From: GCA-002733465 sp965230525 | GTDB taxonomy: Bacteria > Pseudomonadota > Gammaproteobacteria > Enterobacterales > Kangiellaceae | Length of the DNA: 64,000 nt | Assembly (NCBI GenBank): GCA_965230525.1 | Contig: OZ246008.1 | Coordinates: forward strand, 2,046,001 to 2,110,000 | Reading direction: 5' to 3' | Shown here: positions 26,581 through 34,857 of the stretch, one piece after another | How the letters are laid out: every line of letters starts with the position of its first letter | Numbering within the stretch: the first letter of the stretch is position 1 | Notes under the pieces: model-generated | What the model saw: the letters and a program-made list of their open reading frames with translations, nothing else | Databases searched by the model: none | Told to the model about the DNA's origin: nothing | Program-made: the position numbers and the translations under genes

Positions 26581-27930
26581 TTAACCGTAAGCCTTAAAGA
26601 AAACTTCTATCGCTTGTTTCTTCCACCAGGTTTTTGCAAATTTTTGCAATAGGAAAACTAGTATAAGTGTGGCTGTCATTTGCATTAGCATTAGCTCCGG
26701 CGACTCATAATCATAAAGCCAGCCACATAGAGTCACTGATAGTAGAACAAACAACCCCACCACGCCAATTAACGAAAAATTAACGGAATACCAATTTAAG
26801 CATAAAAATGCAGGTATTAAAATCAGTGCAATGAGTGTCACCGCTAGAATATAACGACTGACAAGCAATGGCTCTAAAAAATCACTAATAAGAAAACTGA
26901 GTAGCATTAGAATTACCCAATAAATAAATGCTTGCATCAGCATATGTTTTTGCAGCGTGGTCACCACTCTCTTTTTAAATTCCCAATAATGGTTGCCAGA
27001 GTACAAGTGAGCGAAAGGTTTACACTGCCTTGCCAGCAGCTTTAATTCCATAAAAATGCCAGTCAATACTGAAATCATCATCAATGCCGCTATACCCTCA
27101 ACCTCCAAGTTTGATCCATCTAATTGATGGAAAAATAACAGCGCGCCAATTGTGCCAATAAGTGAAGTAATACCAAATCGATTGTTAGGTCTCATTAAAG
27201 CAACAGCTAAATTGTCTGAGCTATTTTTAATGCCTAGCTTGAGGAAGAAATCACCGATCCATTGATTTACTTTTTGAAAGTGAAGACTTTTGTTTTGTTG
27301 AACAGTGTTGCCCGATATCAAAGCGAATGTGGGCTCTTTGGTATTATTTTTACTATGATAATTTAAGTAGAGAGCTAAGATTGCTAGCGAAACAACTAAA
27401 ATTAAAATAATCCAAATGCTAATTTCGATTCGAGTGAGTTGAAAAAGAATAAAGGGTGATATCGGGAGCAGAACTTTCATAATGAGTTGATTTCCAATAA
27501 TGGCTTGTGCGGTCAGCAGTGTGATTGACGCGGTCGCCAATAGCGCTGTGAATAAACCCCAGCCAGCGTAGCGCATAGCAATCGACTGAACTACGGCATA
27601 TAATAAAGCGGCCAAAACGAAACTTATAATCAGCGTTAGTTTGTAACTGGGCAGAAAATTCCAAAGGTGACTTTGTCGCAAACGCAGAAATCCACTCCCC
27701 AAGTAAAGGCCCATAAAAACACTGAGCATGGCGTTTAACAACAGCGCGATTAATTGATGCTCGCTAATTTTTATTTGACTTGCATCCGCAATACTAAAAC
27801 TGATCCCGCTTGATTGATTGCCGCCCGCAAAAATTATTGAAAAAAATAGTAGAGTGGCAAGCACATAGACACCTAAGGTAATCCACTCTTGTTTTAAGAA
27901 TAAATATAAGGTGCTAGGTATTTGTTTCAT
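26581..27930 (-). CDS. ABC transporter membrane protein (permease)
   Basis: A 449-residue very hydrophobic protein with roughly 10-12 predicted membrane helices and no recognised catalytic motif. It is assigned as the permease because its start overlaps the end of an ABC ATPase gene by 17 bases on the same strand. The ATG at 27930 is chosen because GGAGG lies 7 bases upstream; the frame continues upstream to 27957. The set GntR-ATPase-permease resembles ytr/ABC-2 type export operons. The substrate is unknown. Confidence 0.75.
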   Translation of the reverse strand: MKQIPSTLYLFLKQEWITLGVYVLATLLFFSIIFAGGNQSSGISFSIADASQIKISEHQLIALLLNAMLSVFMGLYLGSGFLRLRQSHLWNFLPSYKLTLIISFVLAALLYAVVQSIAMRYAGWGLFTALLATASITLLTAQAIIGNQLIMKVLLPISPFILFQLTRIEISIWIILILVVSLAILALYLNYHSKNNTKEPTFALISGNTVQQNKSLHFQKVNQWIGDFFLKLGIKNSSDNLAVALMRPNNRFGITSLIGTIGALLFFHQLDGSNLEVEGIAALMMISVLTGIFMELKLLARQCKPFAHLYSGNHYWEFKKRVVTTLQKHMLMQAFIYWVILMLLSFLISDFLEPLLVSRYILAVTLIALILIPAFLCLNWYSVNFSLIGVVGLFVLLSVTLCGWLYDYESPELMLMQMTATLILVFLLQKFAKTWWKKQAIEVFFKAYG

Positions 27931-28798
27931 TAGTAACCTCCAAATACCAGTCTTCAAGTGTTAATGGCTGAGTAGTAAAACTAACATTTGCTTGCTGGCT
28001 TAGTCGTTCTATAAGATGTTGATCAGGGCGCGCTAAAACGCACTTTGCGCCTTTACCTAACTCTGTCCAATTGATTAACTGAGGAAAAGCTGACCGATCA
28101 TTTGGCGCTGAATCAAATATTAATTGGGCAGCGGAGTGTTTTAATTCTTCAAGCTCATAAAAGTGATCAATTCGACCATGGTTTAATAGTGCAATATGAC
28201 TCGCCACACGTTCTAAGTCAGAGACTATATGGGTCGAAAAAATGGTTGTGCTGCCCAGTTCACAAGTTAAGTCGACAAGTTCTGCCAAAAATTGCCTACG
28301 CATATTCGGATCGAGATGTGCCACCGGTTCATCGAGAATCAGAAGTTCAGGTTTAATCGATAACGCTTGGATTACTTGTAGGATCTGTTGCTGGCCACCG
28401 GACAAATCAGCAATTCGTTGCTTGGGGTTTATTTGCCAGCGCGCAATCAATTGATTGGAATAGGACCTGTCCCAGCGGCTGAAAAAGCCACCAAAATAGT
28501 TTAGGTAGTCGGATACCTTCATCCACTCAAATCCAATTGAATCTTGCGGTACAAAGCCAATCTTTTGTTTTTCTAGTTCGCTAAGAACTCCAAGCTCTTT
28601 TTGCCAAATGGTAATTTCGCCTTGGTCAAGGCTTTTCAATCCCATAATGGCTTCAAGCAACGTCGTTTTACCGGCACCGTTTCGGCCTAACAGGCCAATA
28701 ATTTGTCCTTGCTTTACCTCTCCAGAAAGTTGATTAAGCACCTGCTTATCGGAATAGGATTTTGAAATCTGGTTGAGTGTTATTACAGGTTGATTCAT
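27914..28798 (-). CDS. ABC transporter ATP-binding protein
   Basis: A 294-residue ATPase with Walker A GRNGAGKTT, Q-loop region GFVPQDSIGF, signature LSGGQQQIL, Walker B LLILDEPVAHLDP and the switch histidine in STHIVSD. The ~80-residue C-terminal tail is typical of ABC-2 exporters. It is preceded by a GntR-family regulator with a 6-base gap and overlaps the permease gene downstream, so the three form one operon. Confidence 0.95.
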   Translation of the reverse strand: MNQPVITLNQISKSYSDKQVLNQLSGEVKQGQIIGLLGRNGAGKTTLLEAIMGLKSLDQGEITIWQKELGVLSELEKQKIGFVPQDSIGFEWMKVSDYLNYFGGFFSRWDRSYSNQLIARWQINPKQRIADLSGGQQQILQVIQALSIKPELLILDEPVAHLDPNMRRQFLAELVDLTCELGSTTIFSTHIVSDLERVASHIALLNHGRIDHFYELEELKHSAAQLIFDSAPNDRSAFPQLINWTELGKGAKCVLARPDQHLIERLSQQANVSFTTQPLTLEDWYLEVTNETNT

Positions 28799-28804
28799 AT
28801 TAGA

Positions 28805-29215
28805 CTACCTTTTGTGCATTGAGAGTGCTTGCTGGACTAAAGTCATAATGGCTTCATCGTCGAGCTGACGCTCTTTAGAGATCTTGAGAAATGATTGCAG
28901 TGCATCGTTAACTTGTGGTGGAACTTCTGTGCGTGATGCCTGCTCGGCAACCAGCATACCCACACCGCGTTTTCTGATAAGTACCTTTTCTAATTCAAGT
29001 TGAGCAAAGGCTTTAGAAATGGTCATTGGGTTAATTTGCAGAGACTTGGCTAGCTGCCTTACAGAAGGCAATTGTTGATTCTCTGCTAGTAATTCCATTT
29101 GAACAGCTTGTTTTATTTGATCGACTAACTGTCGATAAATCGGGATCCCAGAGCTGCTATTTATGCTAAACAGACTAATCAATCCGTTGTTATCATCGAC
29201 TTGTTGATTTGACAT
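28805..29215 (-). CDS. GntR-family regulator, YtrA subfamily
   Basis: This 136-residue protein has an N-terminal winged helix-turn-helix (PIYRQLVDQIKQAV, then LPSVRQLAKSLQINPMTISKAFAQLE) and only a short C-terminal dimerisation tail. That is the size and form of the YtrA subfamily, which typically represses the ABC transporter operon it heads. A 26-base near-perfect palindrome 127 bases upstream (29342-29367) is the likely operator, so autoregulation is expected. The effector is unknown. Confidence 0.93.
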   Translation of the reverse strand: MSNQQVDDNNGLISLFSINSSSGIPIYRQLVDQIKQAVQMELLAENQQLPSVRQLAKSLQINPMTISKAFAQLELEKVLIRKRGVGMLVAEQASRTEVPPQVNDALQSFLKISKERQLDDEAIMTLVQQALSMHKR

Positions 29216-29341
29216 TCCAGTACCGAGTTCAAGTTTTAGTTAGAAAAATAATTAATTAATACCTATCGATCTACGCCTACCTAACACTCCGCATTTTCTA
29301 TTCGGCACAAATAAAGTGTCGAAAGTAGAGGCCAAGCTGGA

Positions 29342-29367
29342 TGGTGTATTAATATATTGATACACTA
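29342..29367. promoter_or_regulatory. Palindromic operator for the GntR/YtrA-type regulator
   Basis: A 26-base sequence with arms GTGTAT and ATACAC around an AT-rich centre; 22 of 26 positions match on the reverse complement. It lies upstream of the regulator gene and in the region shared with the divergent ABC-F gene. Assignment to the adjacent GntR protein is inference from position and symmetry. Confidence 0.65.
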
Positions 29368-29547
29368 ATAGGCGTATGTCAAATAAAAAGTTTGTTGATT
29401 GCTTACTTCTTGAACAATTTACGTTAGAATGCGCGCCCGAAAACCTAGAATGACTAATGGAAATTTGAATTTTAGGTTACTGGCCTTTCAACGAGCTTTG
29501 AAACGCCAAAGCATTTACATTTAGCTCTTATACAGCAGGCAAAACAA

Positions 29548-31134
29548 TTGATTTCAACCGCAAATATCACCATGCAGTTCGGCGCTAAGCCGCTTTTTGA
29601 AAACATTTCCATTAAATTCGGTGAAGGTAACCGATACGGACTAATCGGTGCCAATGGGTGCGGTAAGTCAACCTTTATGAAAATTCTGTCGGATCAATTA
29701 GAGCCGAGCCAAGGCCAAGTAATGACTGACCCGCAAGATCGCATTGGCGTATTAGGTCAAGACCAGTTTGCATTTGAAGAATACAGTGTTGTGGATACTG
29801 TAATCATGGGGCACAAAGAGCTTTGGGAAGTAAAAAAAGAGCGAGACCGTATCTATTCGCTTGCGGAAATGAGTGAAGAAGAGGGCATGTTGGTTGCCGA
29901 TCTTGAGACCCAATTTGCCGAAATGGATGGTTACACTGCTGAATCGAGAGCTGGGGAGTTACTACTTGGTTTAGACATTCCAACGGAACAACATTTTGGA
30001 CTGATGAGTGAGGTGGCACCAGGTTGGAAGCTTAGGGTTTTATTAGCGCAAGTACTGTTTGCTGATCCTGACATCATGCTGCTGGACGAGCCAACCAATA
30101 ACTTGGATATTAACTCGATTCGTTGGCTAGAAGAGATTCTCAAACAGAAACAATGCACCATGATAATCATCTCGCATGATCGTCACTTTTTAAATAGCGT
30201 GTGCACCCATATGGCCGATTTAGACTACGGTGAAATAACCCTGTTCCCCGGCAACTACGATGAATATATGACTGCCGCGACACAAGCCCGAGAAAAACTA
30301 CTTAACGAAAATGCCAAAAAGAAAGCACAAATGGCAGAACTACAAACCTTTGTAAGCCGCTTCTCAGCAAACGCATCTAAGGCAAAGCAAGCGACCTCCC
30401 GAGCTAAGCGATTAGAAAAAATTGAACTGGCAGAAGTTAAAGCATCGAGTCGTGTGAGCCCTTTTATTCGTTTTCCACAAGACAAAAAATTATTTCGATT
30501 GGCTCTGGAGCTTGAAAATATTTCTAACGGCTACGACGAATTATTATTTAAAGATTTTAGTCTAATGCTTGAGGTCGGCGAGAAAGTCGCAATTATTGGT
30601 CCAAACGGAATTGGAAAAACAACATTCCTAAAGACCTTGGTTGGTGAAATGCCGCTCAAATCAGGCGAAATAAAATGGTCAGAAAATGCATCGATTGGCT
30701 ATTATGCGCAAGATCACAATGAAGACTTTGCCGAAGATTTATCGGTTTATGAATGGATGAACCAATGGCGACGTGAAGGTGATGACGAACAAGCTATCCG
30801 TGGTGTTTTAGGCAGAATGCTATTTTCTCAAGACGATATTAAAAAGTCTGTGACCAAACTATCCGGTGGTGAAAAAGGCCGAATGATGTTTGGAAAACTA
30901 ATGCAACAACGGCCTAATATTTTAGTCATGGACGAGCCAACTAACCATATGGATATGGAGTCAATTGAGGCGCTTAACCTTGCGCTAGAGCACTATGAAG
31001 GGACTCTAATTTTTGTCTCTCACGACCGTGAATTTGTTTCTTCTTTGGCCACTCGAGTGCTCGACATGAAACCAGATGGGATCACCCATTTTGAAGGAAA
31101 ATACGAAGATTATTTAGCCTCTCAAGGTATCTAG
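29548..31134 (+). CDS. ybiT: ABC-F family ATPase YbiT
   Basis: A 528-residue soluble protein with two ABC domains and no membrane part. Walker A motifs are GANGCGKST and GPNGIGKTT; the first signature region has the ABC-F form SEVAPGWKLR, the second is LSGGEKGRM. Both have LDEPTNN/MDEPTNH. Close similarity along its whole length to E. coli YbiT (AFEEYSVVDTVIMGHKELWEVK, YDEYMTAATQARE) supports the symbol. ABC-F proteins act on ribosomes in translation; the specific job of YbiT is less defined. The start is TTG at 29548 (AGG 8-10 bases upstream), since the conserved N-terminus leaves no room for another. Confidence 0.93.
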   Translation: MISTANITMQFGAKPLFENISIKFGEGNRYGLIGANGCGKSTFMKILSDQLEPSQGQVMTDPQDRIGVLGQDQFAFEEYSVVDTVIMGHKELWEVKKERDRIYSLAEMSEEEGMLVADLETQFAEMDGYTAESRAGELLLGLDIPTEQHFGLMSEVAPGWKLRVLLAQVLFADPDIMLLDEPTNNLDINSIRWLEEILKQKQCTMIIISHDRHFLNSVCTHMADLDYGEITLFPGNYDEYMTAATQAREKLLNENAKKKAQMAELQTFVSRFSANASKAKQATSRAKRLEKIELAEVKASSRVSPFIRFPQDKKLFRLALELENISNGYDELLFKDFSLMLEVGEKVAIIGPNGIGKTTFLKTLVGEMPLKSGEIKWSENASIGYYAQDHNEDFAEDLSVYEWMNQWRREGDDEQAIRGVLGRMLFSQDDIKKSVTKLSGGEKGRMMFGKLMQQRPNILVMDEPTNHMDMESIEALNLALEHYEGTLIFVSHDREFVSSLATRVLDMKPDGITHFEGKYEDYLASQGI

Positions 31135-31150
31135 CCTAGCATCGGGAAAA

Positions 31151-31231
31151 AACTTTACCCTCGCAAGGCAAACGTTTACCCCACGAGGTAGACGCTTGCT
31201 CTCGTGAAGAAGACGCTTGTCATCGCGAGGA
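31151..31231. repeat. Four degenerate 20-21-base tandem units ending in the GTCATCGCGAGG core
   Basis: Units start at 31151, 31171, 31191 and 31212 and share the pattern (A/G)AC(G)(T/C)TT-ACC/CTC-(A/T)CG(C/T)(G/A)AGG. The last unit merges with the dispersed core GTCATCGCGAGG (31219-31230) and its flank AAGCTATCTCTGT, matching the ruvC-ruvA repeats. It lies in the 293-base gap after ybiT, in which no gene is seen. Confidence 0.7.
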
Positions 31232-31427
31232 ATCAAAGCTATCTCTGTCATAGCGGCCTGATTATGCGTCAGTCGGTATAGAACAACCAACAAAGTACTC
31301 GCGGATTCCATCAGCTCACTAGAAAGCCTGTTAAAGATGAGCCGATTGACATTTAATCCAACTCCAAGAGAGAATGCATCCTTAATAGAATTTAAGATAG
31401 CATCGTTCTAGCGAGAATAAAGATTAA

Positions 31428-31889
31428 ATGGAAATCATACAAGCCTCTACTCCAGAGCATCTTGAAGTTGCCGCGGAGTTGTTTCGAGAATACCAAACTC
31501 AGCTCAATGTCGATCTTTGCTTCCAAGGTTTTGAACAAGAACTTGCAACCCTACCCGGAAAATATGCTCATCCGACCGGATCTATCTTGCTCGCAACTCA
31601 TGCTGGGAAATATGTTGGCTGTGTAGCTGTTCGGCCGATTGAAGGCGATGTCTGTGAAATGAAGCGACTTTATGTTCGTGATCAGTTTCGTGGCCTTTCT
31701 GCCGGACGCAAACTAGCAGAAGCCGTGATTGAAAAAGCTCGCGAGCTTGGTTTTAAAAAAATGCAGCTCGATACATTACAGCGCCTCGAACGAGCTATCG
31801 GGCTTTACGCAAAATTAGGATTTGTTGAAACCACACCCTATTATGAAAATCCGCTTAACGAGGTGGTGTATTGGGAGTTGAAGTTGTAG
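31428..31889 (+). CDS. GNAT-family N-acetyltransferase
   Basis: A 153-residue single-domain acyltransferase. The acetyl-CoA-binding loop appears as RLYVRDQFRGLSAGRKLAEAVIEKA (R/Q-x-x-G-x-G/A-type), preceded by GCVAVRPI and followed by LDTLQRLERAIGLYAKLGFVE. The product fits the small-molecule GNAT group. The substrate cannot be inferred. The heptamer array begins 12 bases after its stop. Confidence 0.9.
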   Translation: MEIIQASTPEHLEVAAELFREYQTQLNVDLCFQGFEQELATLPGKYAHPTGSILLATHAGKYVGCVAVRPIEGDVCEMKRLYVRDQFRGLSAGRKLAEAVIEKARELGFKKMQLDTLQRLERAIGLYAKLGFVETTPYYENPLNEVVYWELKL

Positions 31890-31901
31890 GGGAGAATTAT
31901 A

Positions 31902-31935
31902 GGAGCTGGGAGCTGGGAGCTGGGAGCTGGGAGCT
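31902..31935. repeat. GGGAGCT heptamer array, copy 2
   Basis: Almost five perfect tandem copies of GGGAGCT follow the GNAT gene. The array is purer than the copy after ruvC (15724-15762). The number of units is likely to vary between strains. Confidence 0.85.
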
Positions 31936-31986
31936 ATAAGAATAAATAACCAATAGAGTAATAAACAATGAGGCAAATTCGATAGC

Positions 31987-33270
31987 ATGTCCGAATCTAG
32001 CATAAGTAATAAATCAACCAATCAAACTAATCGTTCATGGCGGGCCGCTTTGGGGCCGGGAATTATTTGGGCAAGTACCAGTATTGGGGTTTCTCATGTT
32101 GTGCAATCCACTCGTGCTGGTGCGGAGTTTGGTTTTACTTTAATCGGCTTGGTGATTATCGCCAACTTAGTTAAATATCCTTTTTTTCAAATTGGCCCTC
32201 GATACGCTGCAGCTAGCGGCGAAAGTTTATTAGATGGTTACAAACGACTTGGAAATTTTCCCTTCGGTATTTTCCTAGCAATGACCCTTGTCACTATGTT
32301 TATCATTCAGGCGGCGGTGGCGATTGTGGCGGCTGGTTTGGCAGGAAATTTAATACCTAATTTGCTTACGGTGAGCGGCTGGGCAGCGGTCGTTTTAATC
32401 TCCATTGTGAGCATCTTATTGATCGGCCGATATGCACTATTAGATAAAGTCCTCAAAGTAATGATGGTGGTATTTGCGCTGACCACAGTGATTGCACTAT
32501 TCATGGCAATGAGCTCAGACTCAGCGAGTTTTTCCCATGATACTAGTGGCATCTCGCTTACTTCTGCCACTAGTATTGCGTTTATGGTGGCTCTAGTTGG
32601 ATGGATGCCGACTAGTGTTGAAGTCTCTGTTTGGCATTCGTTGTGGACGCTTTCTCGAATAAAACAAACCAATCGAAGTATGAGTGTGAAAGAGGCACTT
32701 TTTGATTTTAATTTTGGGTTTATCTTTTGTATGGTGTTAGCTCTGATCTTTCTGTTGCTGGGGGCCGTTTTAATTTATGGCACTGGAGAAAATTTAAGCG
32801 GCGGTGCGGTTGGTTTTACCGGACAGTTAATTGACTTATTTACTAAAGCGCTTGGTGATTGGACATGGCCTTTGATTGCTGTAATCACGTTTATTGCTAT
32901 GTATTCTACTTGCTTGGCAGTCTCAGCGGGTTTTTCAGGTGTTTGGAGTCGTGTGGTTAAAATTATTCGGCCCGATAATCAGCCTTTAGCCGATCGCAGT
33001 TATATGATCACATTGCTTTCCATTTCGCTCGGTGCATGGTTAATCATTAACTCTTTTGGCAGCAGCCTCAAACAATTAATCGATTTTGCCACAACAGTAT
33101 CATTTGTCTCTGCGCCCATTTTTGCTTTTTTAAATTTAAAAGTGATGTCCTTATCCCACTTGCCTGAAGAAGCAAAAATGAGTCGCGCAATGAATAGCTA
33201 TAGTTGGATTTGTTTTTATCTGCTATCGGGGTTCAGTGGCTATTATGTCTACTGGCGATTTTTCACCTAA
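31987..33270 (+). CDS. NRAMP-superfamily membrane transporter lacking canonical metal-site motifs
   Basis: The 427-residue protein has about 11 transmembrane helices and the overall NRAMP-like order. TM1 begins with LGPGIIWASTSIGVSHVV, where classical NRAMPs have the DPGN metal-binding motif, which is absent. TM6 has VGWMPTSVEVSVWHS instead of MPHN. The methionine is retained, but the aspartate and asparagine ligands are missing. It therefore belongs to a divergent branch and a divalent-metal substrate should not be assumed. A small DUF3185 gene follows after 21 bases. Confidence 0.82.
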   Translation: MSESSISNKSTNQTNRSWRAALGPGIIWASTSIGVSHVVQSTRAGAEFGFTLIGLVIIANLVKYPFFQIGPRYAAASGESLLDGYKRLGNFPFGIFLAMTLVTMFIIQAAVAIVAAGLAGNLIPNLLTVSGWAAVVLISIVSILLIGRYALLDKVLKVMMVVFALTTVIALFMAMSSDSASFSHDTSGISLTSATSIAFMVALVGWMPTSVEVSVWHSLWTLSRIKQTNRSMSVKEALFDFNFGFIFCMVLALIFLLLGAVLIYGTGENLSGGAVGFTGQLIDLFTKALGDWTWPLIAVITFIAMYSTCLAVSAGFSGVWSRVVKIIRPDNQPLADRSYMITLLSISLGAWLIINSFGSSLKQLIDFATTVSFVSAPIFAFLNLKVMSLSHLPEEAKMSRAMNSYSWICFYLLSGFSGYYVYWRFFT

Positions 33271-33291
33271 TCAAAAATAAAGGAAAGTAGT

Positions 33292-33478
33292 ATGAACAAA
33301 AAAGTCGTGGCGATAGTATTAATTGTGATTGGTATAGCGCTAATGATATGGGGTTATGATGTTTATGATTCAGCAACCTCTCAAGTTACTCGCGCTTTAA
33401 GTGGCGATACTCCTATAGAAGCTTGGTTTAGTGGGGGGCGCTATTTTAGTTTTGATTGGGTTATTGAGAGTTAAGTAA
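33292..33478 (+). pseudogene. DUF3185 small membrane protein, frameshifted at a G6 tract
   Basis: The frame from ATG 33292 gives 60 residues with one membrane helix and a DUF3185-like middle (YDSATSQVTRALSGDTP). After the six-G run around 33433-33438 it reads a polar tail and stops at 33474. With one G fewer, the frame continues as SGGAILVLIGLLRVK and stops at 33478, restoring the second membrane helix expected in the family. This is either a sequencing indel, a true pseudogene, or a slippage-prone switch. A ribosome binding site AAAGGAAAG precedes the ATG. Confidence 0.7.
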
Positions 33479-33585
33479 AGCCTAATCTGTCTTTTCTTAG
33501 AGTAAAGTGCGCTAGCGAGTATAGTGAAGCCGATGCTAGCGAATTAACCAAAAAGCGATTAGGTGCAGTGGTTTACTTGTGTAAG

Positions 33586-33933
33586 TTAATCACCACCACC
33601 GTCACCGCCTGAACTGGCAACGACACTTGCTGAAGCTGCGGATGCTTGTTGTGCAGCAAAATGAGAAGCAACTACTGATGGATTTTGCGATTCACTGGCC
33701 ATGATACAAGGCCCGTAACCCATACCTTCAAGTTTATTTTCCCATTTTATTGTCCCGCTTTTAAGATCCAAGCAAAACAAGTGACCACCTGAATAAGCGA
33801 AAACAGAATCATCTTCTACGAAGATATTGGTCACACCTGATGTCGATTTTAGTTTTGTTGACCACAGCTTGTCACCGGTTTTCTTATTGACACAAACTGC
33901 ATGGCCTTTTATTCCCAATAATAGTTTATCCAT
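33586..33933 (-). CDS. Small PQQ-like beta-propeller repeat protein with Ala/Ser/Gly tail
   Basis: A 115-residue protein without signal peptide. The first ~75 residues contain two PQQ-like blades (VCVNKKTGDKLWSTKLKS and LFCLDLKSGTIKWENKLEG), far fewer than the 6-8 needed for a closed propeller. The last ~35 residues are a low-complexity Ala/Ser/Gln run ending GGDGGGD. AAGGA precedes the start. It could be a fragment of a longer protein or a stand-alone small protein; no upstream frame continues it. The function is unknown. Confidence 0.55.
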   Translation of the reverse strand: MDKLLLGIKGHAVCVNKKTGDKLWSTKLKSTSGVTNIFVEDDSVFAYSGGHLFCLDLKSGTIKWENKLEGMGYGPCIMASESQNPSVVASHFAAQQASAASASVVASSGGDGGGD

Positions 33934-34346
33934 TTAAATATCCTTTACTACTGATTCATAAGTTGAATGCGGAGATCGTTTCGCTTCCGCGGTGCCACAG
34001 CCTTTTGCAGGCGATATCGTTCTAATAGTAAATCTTAATATAACTAGCCAAGCTCGCGATGTCGAGTGGGATAATTATTTTTTAAAAGCCTAAGCACAGA
34101 TCCGCTCTAAACCGGAGTCACTAAAAATTCCATTAAAAAAACAAGACGTTAGGTCAAAAATAATGAGCGGAAGGGAAATAACTCGCGGCGCTTACAGGCG
34201 CGAAAGGGCGGGGAGTCGGTCAAACTGAAACCCCTGCCATTAATTCTGCTATTGGGCAGATTTTTGTACCTCTGAACTTAAGTGCTATTTGTACCCTAGG
34301 TAATTTTCCATTACCCTAAAGCGAACTTTGCCCGAGGACTGAACGC
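33934..34346. other. 413-base gap without a recognised gene
   Basis: No supported gene, tRNA or clear terminator is seen. Near 33970-34000 the reverse strand carries a sequence loosely like the dispersed repeat core (CACCGCGG..., then ACGATCTCCG), possibly a decayed copy. The region presumably holds the promoters of the PQQ-like gene and of the divergently oriented cupin gene. Confidence 0.5.
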
Positions 34347-34832
34347 GTGTCTAAACTTCCCAAAGAAAATATTCATAATATTAAAAAGCAAATTATCGGC
34401 GACAGCAAAAACTTTTCTGCTCGTGTGGGGCGTTTCTCTCCTTTGCTCAAAATGAAACAACTAGGTTGCAGCATTGTTGAACTAAAGCCGGGTGAAAAAG
34501 CTTGGCCATATCATTGTCATTTGGGCGCTGACGAGATGTTTTATATTGTGTCTGGTAATGGCACTATTCGATATGACAAACAAGAGTATCCCGTTGCCCA
34601 AGGCGATGTAATTTATACCCCGGCAGGCAAAGATACGGCCCACCAAATTATCAATACTTCAACCGAGACCTTAAGTTATTTGGCGATAGATAGTTATAAA
34701 AATCCAGAAGTTTGTTATTACCCCGATTCTGAAAAATACGGCAGCTACACACAGGACAAAAACGGAGACTGGGATAATTTTATCGCTCACAAAGAGGCGG
34801 CAACTGAATATTACAGTGGTGAAAACAACTAA
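34347..34832 (+). CDS. Cupin-domain protein
   Basis: A 161-residue cytoplasmic protein with one cupin fold. Motif 1 is WPYHCHLGADEMFYIVSGNG with the usual histidine and glutamate metal ligands; motif 2 is GDVIYTPAGKDTAHQIIN with the last histidine. It begins with GTG at 34347, with GAGG 9 bases upstream. It precedes the TMEM175-like gene by 25 bases. Many members are described as sugar or small-molecule binding, with no specific role for this one. Confidence 0.88.
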   Translation: MSKLPKENIHNIKKQIIGDSKNFSARVGRFSPLLKMKQLGCSIVELKPGEKAWPYHCHLGADEMFYIVSGNGTIRYDKQEYPVAQGDVIYTPAGKDTAHQIINTSTETLSYLAIDSYKNPEVCYYPDSEKYGSYTQDKNGDWDNFIAHKEAATEYYSGENN

Positions 34833-34857
34833 AAGTTAATCGCTCAGGATAATAGCA

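Noticed and set aside
31135..31427. Possible CRISPR array after ybiT
   Set aside because: Units are adjacent 20-21-base degenerate repeats without spacers.
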